A DNA stretch of 20,125 nucleotides from JADFOB01 sp964651325 (GTDB lineage Bacteria; Planctomycetota; Phycisphaerae; UBA1845): contig CAZYXP010000048.1 in assembly GCA_964651325.1 (NCBI GenBank), positions 1 through 20,125 on the forward strand, in the 5' to 3' direction. The position numbers were made by a program, and so were the translations under genes. A model generated the notes under the pieces. That model saw only the letters and a program-made list of their open reading frames with translations. It searched no databases and was not told where the DNA came from. Below are positions 15,091 to 20,125 of the stretch, in pieces. Each line of letters opens with the position of its first letter. Position 1 is the first letter of the stretch.

Positions 15091-15957
15091 CTAGTCCGAG
15101 TCGCTACCGCCCCCACCACCGTGCCCACTGTCACCATGACCACCGTGCCCGCTACCGCCCCCACCACCGTGCCCACTGTCGCCAGGACCACTACCGCCGC
15201 CGCCGCCGTCGCTATCATCCGTGAAGTCATCGCAATCAGGATCCTCATTGACGCATGCGCCAACTATGTCGCCGTGGGCCAGGTGCGCGTTCAAGACCGC
15301 GGGTTGCGCGATGTTGATGGTAACCGCGTTAGCCGGATCGCCAGGCGGTACGTGGCAAATCGTAGTCCCGCCACCACTGCCGTCGTCGATCGGTATGCCG
15401 AGCGCGGCAAGATCATTTGTCAGCTCGACCGCGTCGGAGAGACCGCCCATCGAACAGGAGGTGTCCAGAACGAACATCACGTCCCTCGCCCCGATGGCCG
15501 AAGTGCTGCGGGCGCTGACCCGCTTGGCAGACATCCCGAACAGGCGTGCGAAGTAATACTGCAAGTCGTAATGCACCGTTACGTCGACCGCGTTGGCGGG
15601 AAACACGTTCGGCACGAACCCGACGCCGCCGGTCACGGGGTCCAATTCCGCGCGTCCGAACACGATTTGGTAGTCCGAAACCGGCTGCTGGTTCCAAACC
15701 GGATTGAGCCCGATAAACTGCACGGCCGTGTCTTCGGCGGTATCCCGCGCAATGAATGGATCGAGACTACCCAAGTCCTGGGAGGCCGCCAACGCCGCTG
15801 CATCGGCCGTGTTTTGCAATTCCACCTTGGTATTAGTCAGCCGCCCGACATCAATGGTCAGCGCGGCCATGCCAAGCAAGAGCGGAATCGAGACCACGAC
15901 CAGGACCGCGGTAATGCCTCGCCGCCGCGGGTTTCTCTTCCATGCAGATGTAATCAT
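15091..15957 (-). CDS. TadE/TadG-like pilus-assembly-type protein with truncated VWA and a CHxPPG module
   Basis: A 288-residue protein. The N-terminus has the TadE/G-like signature RRRGITAVLVVVSIPLLLGMAALTIDVGRL..VELQNTADAAALAAS (11-59), a single membrane segment typical of Flp-pilus TadG-type proteins. At 159-172 it begins a VWA domain with the MIDAS motif D165-TSCS169, but the domain stops there. It continues into a module C201-HVPPGDPANAVTINIA...HLAHGDIVGAC235, which I associate from memory with many exported planctomycete proteins. The C-terminal 40 residues are Gly/Ser/Asp/His-rich and contain a 48-nt-period DNA repeat. TTG at 15963 is a possible start, but ATG 15957 is chosen with GGAAAG 9 nt upstream. 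Confidence 0.78.
   Translation of the reverse strand: MITSAWKRNPRRRGITAVLVVVSIPLLLGMAALTIDVGRLTNTKVELQNTADAAALAASQDLGSLDPFIARDTAEDTAVQFIGLNPVWNQQPVSDYQIVFGRAELDPVTGGVGFVPNVFPANAVDVTVHYDLQYYFARLFGMSAKRVSARSTSAIGARDVMFVLDTSCSMGGLSDAVELTNDLAALGIPIDDGSGGGTTICHVPPGDPANAVTINIAQPAVLNAHLAHGDIVGACVNEDPDCDDFTDDSDGGGGGSGPGDSGHGGGGGSGHGGHGDSGHGGGGGSDSD
15103..15180. repeat. Direct repeat inside the Gly/His-rich tail
   Basis: A 30-nt exact direct repeat at 15103-15132 and 15151-15180 (period 48 nt), coding for Asp-Ser-Gly-His-poly-Gly segments of the TadG-like protein. It is a likely site of slippage length variation. Confidence 0.8.
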
Positions 15958-16629
15958 TTCCAATGTCTTTCCGTGAAGCTTGAATCATTCCAATCCATGC
16001 AGCGTGATGCCACTGGCGGCATCGCCTCACGCCCTTCATGAGCCGCAATACGGTAATGCGGGGAGGATGTCCGCGGCGCATTTGCCGGACCGTCTGCCTG
16101 CGTCTTGCTCCTTGGCAACCTCTCCACGCGAACGCTCGCTCTACTGCCCCGGGGCGCTGTGCCGACCTGGCCGATGAGCCTAGACGCCCTGAATGTTGGC
16201 ACCATCCCCTACATCTCAGCCGGATGGCCAGCCTTGGAAGGCGTCTTGGAAAGGCTACAATTCAAAATCCCCGAGAGGCGGATGCCGCCGACATCGCGTG
16301 GCAAGCGGAGTGCCTGCACGCAACAGCCAATCGTTCCGCCGCGCCGCCGCCGCCGCCGCCGCCGACAATGACGCCTCAGACCTCACGGCCTGATCATGCC
16401 CCATAGAGATAACGCGCGTGCCCATGTCGATCCATGGAAGTACCCCGCCGGTGTCCATGCCCCGGAGCAGACACGGATGCTATTTGCGGACGTGCCTGCG
16501 TTCGGCGAATCGACACAGAATCCAGCCCGGGCGAGACGCCGGTTCGGTGGACCGTAACGTATGCTCTAGTCAAGCGAATTGAACGCCCAAGATTTAGAAC
16601 TCGGTAACGACGTACCGGAGATTTCCCAG
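15958..16629. other. Non-coding region between the TadG-like and HAMP-like genes
   Basis: About 670 bp upstream of both divergent genes. It includes a (GCC)7 tract at 16343-16364. Several open frames exist, but they have no domains, no ribosome-binding sites and Arg-rich composition caused by the GCC tract. I see no clear promoter. Confidence 0.45.
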
Positions 16630-17313
16630 ATGGCTGATGACACGATCCCCCACACGCAGCTTAGCCGCAAGCGCAAGCGCCGCAACTACCTGATCAATCC
16701 CATGTTCCAACTGCGTTTCGCGCTCATGCTCGCGCTGGTTGGCTTTCTGGTCACCTCGTGCATGGGCATGCTGATGTTTGGTTTTCTCCATCAACAGGCG
16801 CGAGCGCGGGTGATTGATCCTTCCGCCGCCACGCTGTGGGCGAGCGGCAGCCTGGTCATATTCTTTGCGCTGGCATTTTCCGCAGTCATAGCCGTCGCAC
16901 TTGTCGTCTGGGGCATCTTCGTATCGCATCGGGTTTCCGGACCGCTGTTCCTATTGGGCAAGAACCTGCGTCTCCTCGGTACCGGCCATTTTCCCACACG
17001 CCGCGCGCTGCGCAAGAAGGACGAATTCAAAGACCTCTTCGACCTGTTCTTCAACACGTGCGATGATCTCAAGTCGTTTAAGGAATCTGAGTTGGCAAGC
17101 GTCGAGAAGCTACTTGCCGACGTAGGAACTCTTCGCGCGGACAACCCCAAGACCATCGAGGGCAAACTGACGGGAATCGTCGCCGACCTGCAGTCGCTTC
17201 GAGACGAGCTGGCTGGCTCGCTTGGGCGCGAAGTTAAAACGCCCTTGGCCCAATCGGTGGCCCCTACCGACGCGAACGCCCAGGACTCGCGCGCGTGCCT
17301 GACAGGCGATTAG
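16630..17313 (+). CDS. Two-helix membrane protein with HAMP-like linker, no output domain
   Basis: A 227-residue protein. A basic N-terminus (SRKRKRRNYLINP) leads into TM1 (about 28-56), then a very short periplasmic stretch of about 20 residues, TM2 (about 70-95), and a HAMP-like helix beginning VSHRVSGPLFLLGKNLRLLGTG with the conserved Pro. A charged helical region (KKDEFKDLFDLFFNTCDDLKSF; ASVEKLLADVGTL...) follows, probably coiled coil. No kinase, cyclase or MCP domain is present, so it may be an accessory signalling or scaffold protein. The frame also opens at TTG 16579, but ATG 16630 has CCGGAG 9 nt upstream. The function is unknown. Confidence 0.7.
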   Translation: MADDTIPHTQLSRKRKRRNYLINPMFQLRFALMLALVGFLVTSCMGMLMFGFLHQQARARVIDPSAATLWASGSLVIFFALAFSAVIAVALVVWGIFVSHRVSGPLFLLGKNLRLLGTGHFPTRRALRKKDEFKDLFDLFFNTCDDLKSFKESELASVEKLLADVGTLRADNPKTIEGKLTGIVADLQSLRDELAGSLGREVKTPLAQSVAPTDANAQDSRACLTGD

Positions 17314-17365
17314 CCGGCGGGGGATCGTCGGGTCCGTGGCACTTTCGGCGGAATGGGTCCACCAA

Positions 17366-17442
17366 TTCAGAGCCGCAGGCGCTAGCCTGCGGACCAGCCG
17401 CGGTCGTGGGATGTCACGGGGCTTCCGCCCCGGTGCTCTGAA
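17366..17442. repeat. Palindromic repeat family A, copy 2 (77 bp)
   Basis: Bounded by TTCAGAGC (17366-17373) and GCTCTGAA (17435-17442). It has two inner hairpins: CGCAGGC-GCTA-GCCTGCG and GGGGC-TTCC-GCCCC. It is related to the copy at 1671-1754 and, like it, lies between convergent genes. Confidence 0.8.
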
Positions 17443-17520
17443 CAGATGGCTGAAGAGGCGCTGCGGGGGTTCCTATAGCGGGCGCATCTTGCGTGCACCG
17501 GTTGTTGGACCAACCCCCAC

Positions 17521-17584
17521 GGCCGCGCGGGCTGAAGCCCGCGGCTCAGGGAAGTTTCTGGACCTAAGGGCTTTCAGCCCCGGC
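17521..17584. repeat. Paired GGGCT/AGCCC hairpins (repeat family C), possible serA terminator
   Basis: The first hairpin is CGCGGGCT-GA-AGCCCGCG (17526-17543). The second, about 20 bp on, is GGGCT-TTC-AGCCC. The second lies about 20-30 bp past the serA stop on the minus strand and could end serA transcripts. There is no clear T-run directly after it. Confidence 0.6.
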
Positions 17585-17604
17585 ACACAAAAAGTGAGGC
17601 TGCT

Positions 17605-18828
17605 CTAGTCCTTCAGCGGCGAGATGGTCACCGCGAAGACGTGCTCGTTGCCCATGCGAATCTTCGTCAGAACCTCTTCAGGTAGCGGGCCGTCCAGCAA
17701 GATTCGCGCGCAGGCCGCCTGCGCCCCGGCGCAAATGATGTTTTCCATTTCCTGAACGTTGATGCCCCCGTGGCTGATCGCGTCGAGCGTGTGGGCGAGC
17801 ACGCCCGGGCGATTGCGGTGACGCACGACCAGCACGTACCGCGCCGGCGACTCCCCTTGAACATTGACGCAATGGGGGACGTGCCCGGTCGTCTTGTACT
17901 CTTTGATGATGCGAATCGTTTCCCGCGCGATCGCTTCCTGGGCCTGTTCGGTCGATGCCCCGATGTGGTGCGTGCCGTATACGACGCCTTCGACGTTCAC
18001 AATGGGATCGGAAAACGCCGACGCCCCCCCGCCCGGCTCGCTGGGAAACACGTCCAGCCCCGCGCGGATTCCTCGATCTCGAATCGCGAGGGCCAGCGCC
18101 TCGTAGTCCAGCACGCCCGCGCGAGAGGTATTGATCAAGTAACTGCCCGCCTTGAGCTTCTCGATGACCGCGGCGCTGATGATCCCGCGGGTATCATCGT
18201 TGGCGGCCAGATGCACCGTCAGCACATCGCTGCGGCTCGCTAGCTCCCCGATCGTGTCGCACCGCTCGATGCCAAGCCGAGTAGCGGCCTTGTTTGTCAA
18301 CGACCGACTCCACCCAAGAACGTTCATCTCAAACGCCAGCGCACGCGAAGCCACGGCCTTGCCGATTTCCCCGAGGCCCACGATGCCCAGCGTGCGTCGC
18401 TTCAGCCCCCGCGCTTTGGCGTAGTCGCCCTTGTTCCAGACGCCGTTACGCAGATCGCTGACGTTGTCGGCCAAACGCCGATCGAGCGCCAGGATGAGCC
18501 CAAGTGTCAACTCGGCCACCGCCACCGCATTCTTGCCGGGGCAGTTGGCAACCAAAACGCTCCGCATCGAGGCCGCGGCGACGTCGATCGTGTTGTATCC
18601 CGCACCCGCCCGAACCACGACCGCAAGCTCCGAGGATGCCTCAAGCATGTCCGCGGTCACCTTGGTGCCCCGGACCACGAGCACGCGGCAGCCGGTTGCC
18701 GCGATTTTCTCACGCAGCGCGTCGCCGGAGAGCCCCGGGTCGCACGTCACGTCACATCCGGCGGCCACCAATTCGTCAACACCGCTAGGGGCAAACTTGT
18801 CCGCGATCAACACGTTGATTCGGCTCAT
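17605..18828 (-). CDS. serA: D-3-phosphoglycerate dehydrogenase with C-terminal ACT domain
   Basis: A 407-residue enzyme of serine biosynthesis that oxidises 3-phosphoglycerate to phosphohydroxypyruvate. The NAD-binding GLGEIG is at 151-156. Catalytic residues by family analogy are R236 (INTSRAG), E264 (FPSEP) and H287 or H288 (GTHHIGAST). The ACT domain spans about 331-400 (RYVLVVRHRNRPGVLAHTLDAI...), a probable site for serine feedback. The length matches the short E. coli type rather than the roughly 530-residue form with an extra intervening domain. M at 18828 is preferred; M at 18843 is possible, and neither has a clear Shine-Dalgarno. It diverges from the glutamine amidotransferase gene. 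Another 2-hydroxyacid dehydrogenase is a less likely alternative. Confidence 0.92.
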   Translation of the reverse strand: MSRINVLIADKFAPSGVDELVAAGCDVTCDPGLSGDALREKIAATGCRVLVVRGTKVTADMLEASSELAVVVRAGAGYNTIDVAAASMRSVLVANCPGKNAVAVAELTLGLILALDRRLADNVSDLRNGVWNKGDYAKARGLKRRTLGIVGLGEIGKAVASRALAFEMNVLGWSRSLTNKAATRLGIERCDTIGELASRSDVLTVHLAANDDTRGIISAAVIEKLKAGSYLINTSRAGVLDYEALALAIRDRGIRAGLDVFPSEPGGGASAFSDPIVNVEGVVYGTHHIGASTEQAQEAIARETIRIIKEYKTTGHVPHCVNVQGESPARYVLVVRHRNRPGVLAHTLDAISHGGINVQEMENIICAGAQAACARILLDGPLPEEVLTKIRMGNEHVFAVTISPLKD

Positions 18829-19074
18829 TGGAACGGATCCCATCTAGAGGAAATTCGACCATCGATGGCCTCCATTGTCCCCCGGGGTATCGCTTCAAGC
18901 AAGGGCGCGTCGAATCCGTCGTGCGCGCGTACGGCGCGCAAGACGCAGACCCGTAGGCGTAGTCCTGGTGGTTGGCATAAAGGCGCACCCGAGGGCGGGT
19001 GTGCCCCATGGCCTCATACCCCCTACCGACGGGGCAATTTGCTACCGTATCGCGGTCCGGTTAGGCTTTCTGCC

Positions 19075-19644
19075 ATGATCCTGATTATCGATAACTACGA
19101 TTCCTTCACCTACAACCTCGTGCAGCGGATCGGCGAGCTAGAGCTCGACCGTGACATTCAAGTCTTCCGCAACGATCAGATAACCCTCGATCAGATCGCC
19201 GAGCGCAGCCCCGCGCACATCATCATCTCGCCGGGACCGCGGACGCCGGTTGACGCCGGCATCAGCGTCGATCTCGTCCAACGATTCGCGGGAAAGGTGC
19301 CGCTGCTGGGGGTGTGTCTGGGGCATCAATGCATCGGACATGCGTTCGGGGCGAGGGTCGTCCGCGCGCCGCGGTTGATGCACGGCAAGACCAGCCCGAT
19401 TCATCATGGAGGGCAGGGAATCTACTACGGGCTGACCAACCCGTTTACCGCCACGCGATACCATTCGCTCACGGTGGATCGAGCGACGCTCCCCGCCGAA
19501 TTCGAGATCACCGCCTGGACCGACCGGGACGAGCTAATGGGCTTTCGCCACAAATCGCTGGGCGTGGAAGGCGTGCAGTTTCACCCGGAAAGCTTTTTGA
19601 CCATGGAAGGGCACAAGCTGCTGTCGAACTTCCTGCGCTCGTAA
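19075..19644 (+). CDS. trpG: Anthranilate/aminodeoxychorismate synthase, glutamine amidotransferase subunit
   Basis: A 189-residue class I glutamine amidotransferase that gives ammonia to TrpE or PabB in tryptophan or folate synthesis. The N-terminus MILIIDNYDSFTYNLVQ is diagnostic. The active site is C81 in GVCLGHQCIGHAFGA, with H170 and E172 in VQFHPES; the ISPGPRTP loop is at 51-58. TrpG and PabA cannot be told apart by sequence alone, and one protein often serves both pathways. The partner synthase is not adjacent, which fits a shared subunit. The frame extends to 18865, but ATG 19075 begins exactly at the conserved start. Confidence 0.92.
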   Translation: MILIIDNYDSFTYNLVQRIGELELDRDIQVFRNDQITLDQIAERSPAHIIISPGPRTPVDAGISVDLVQRFAGKVPLLGVCLGHQCIGHAFGARVVRAPRLMHGKTSPIHHGGQGIYYGLTNPFTATRYHSLTVDRATLPAEFEITAWTDRDELMGFRHKSLGVEGVQFHPESFLTMEGHKLLSNFLRS

Positions 19645-19676
19645 CGACCGGTCCCGAGGCTGGCATGCTTGTCCCT

Positions 19677-19736
19677 TGTAGACCAGCCACCCTCGGCTGG
19701 CAGTTACCCCACACAGCGGAGGGCCGCTGTGCTACA
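19677..19736. repeat. Palindromic repeat family B, copy 2 (60 bp)
   Basis: Runs from TGTAGA (19677) to GCTACA (19736), with inner hairpin CAGCCACCCTCGGCTG and the 19-nt block GGAGGGCCGCTGTGCTACA (19718-19736) identical to that at 5757-5775. The middle is 19 bp shorter than copy 1. It sits between convergent trpG and clpP. Confidence 0.8.
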
Positions 19737-19786
19737 CGCGCGCACCATCAAACCAACGTGTCGAAACAGCGCCCGCGCGCCGCATC

Positions 19787-20125
19787 CTACGCCGGCATGC
19801 GTTCGAGGATCTCGTCACCCAAACCGTATTCGATCGTTTCCTTCGCGCTAAGCCATTTGTTCCGATCGCAATCCTTTTCGACCTGCTTGGCCGAGGTGTT
19901 GGAACGTGACGAAATGATCTCGTACAGGTCTTTACGCAGACGGATGATTTCCTCCGCTTCGATGGAAAGATCCGTAGCAGACCCCTCCATGACGCCGCCG
20001 AGCAGCGGCTGATGCAACAGGGCACGCGAATGGGGCAGCGCGAAGCGTTTCCCCTTCGTTCCACCGCAGAAGATCACGGCCCCCATGCTCGCGGCCATGC
20101 CCACGTTGTAGGTCGCCACGTCGCA
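19787..20125 (-). CDS. clpP: ATP-dependent Clp protease proteolytic subunit, 3' part, Asp-to-Asn at the catalytic triad position
   Basis: The C-terminal 112 residues of a ClpP; the start lies beyond the right edge. ClpP forms two stacked heptameric rings and degrades proteins fed by ClpX or ClpA/C. The nucleophile region AASMGA (catalytic Ser) and the catalytic His in ALLHQP are present. The third position aligns with Asn: DRNKWLSA stands where most ClpPs have DRDxFMSA and E. coli has ERDRFLSA (D171). This resembles Listeria ClpP1, which also carries Asn in the triad and acts in a mixed complex with ClpP2. An insertion near GVMEGSATDLSIEAEEI follows the usual handle-region sequence. A second clpP is expected upstream but cannot be seen. 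Confidence 0.9.
   Translation of the reverse strand, partial: CDVATYNVGMAASMGAVIFCGGTKGKRFALPHSRALLHQPLLGGVMEGSATDLSIEAEEIIRLRKDLYEIISSRSNTSAKQVEKDCDRNKWLSAKETIEYGLGDEILERMPA

Larger units (their letters stand above)
17314..17604. other. Convergent intergenic region filled with palindromic repeats
   Basis: A 291-bp gap between the HAMP-like gene (+) and serA (-). It holds a family A repeat (17366-17442) and a pair of hairpins (17521-17584). No gene is visible. Confidence 0.6.

Noticed and set aside
16343..16364. (GCC)7 tract as a functional repeat
   Set aside because: A simple-sequence run in non-coding GC-rich DNA; nothing ties it to a function.
1..20125. CRISPR array, prophage or restriction/defence island
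   Set aside because: No regularly spaced repeats, no integrase or phage structural genes and no nuclease or methylase genes are visible; the repeats present are dispersed palindromes.

Overview
The window looks like a high-GC chromosomal segment of a planctomycete (Planctomycetota). This rests on a combination of features rather than one marker: secreted proteins typical of the group (a TadE/G-like protein carrying von Willebrand factor A pieces, an IPTL-CTERM-type protein, Cys-rich exported proteins), an oleC-oleD pair, and many short palindromic repeats of the kind common between planctomycete genes. The phylum assignment is an inference; no rRNA is present.

Layout, left to right. Positions 1-2.8 kb: a CPBP intramembrane protease (-), diverging from an endonuclease III/MagIII-type glycosylase (+), then a secreted GH26-like glycoside hydrolase (-). 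Around 3.3-3.9 kb: a Tat-type, Cys/Lys-rich lipoprotein with a textbook terminator, followed by a small interrupted ORF. Positions 3.9-6.8 kb, all minus: tsaD, then larB-nnrD as a tight pair. Positions 7.2-8.6 kb: two convergent exported proteins, an IPTL-CTERM protein (+) and a four-module Cys-rich protein (-). Positions 8.6-9.2 kb: a repeat island containing a 142-bp MITE-like element with perfect 19-bp terminal inverted repeats and an 11-bp target duplication, next to a set of palindromes. Positions 9.2-12 kb: oleC-oleD (-), overlapping by 4 bp. Positions 12.4-14.25 kb: a PBP4-type D-Ala-D-Ala carboxypeptidase (+) and tRNA-Ser(GGA) (+). Positions 14.3-16 kb (-): two genes that each carry one half of a VWA domain. 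Positions 16.6-17.3 kb: a HAMP-like membrane protein (+). Positions 17.6-20.1 kb: serA (-), a TrpG/PabA glutamine amidotransferase (+), and the 3' part of a clpP (-) that runs off the right edge.

Most of the window is housekeeping metabolism (tRNA modification, NAD(P)HX repair, serine and chorismate-derived biosynthesis, proteolysis, peptidoglycan remodelling) mixed with exported lineage-specific proteins. The observations most worth following are the MITE-like element, the VWA domain split over two separately exported chains, the ClpP whose catalytic Asp aligns with Asn, the Tat-exported metallothionein-like lipoprotein, and a repeat system that tends to sit between convergent genes. I did not find a complete defence system, CRISPR array, prophage or biosynthetic cluster.
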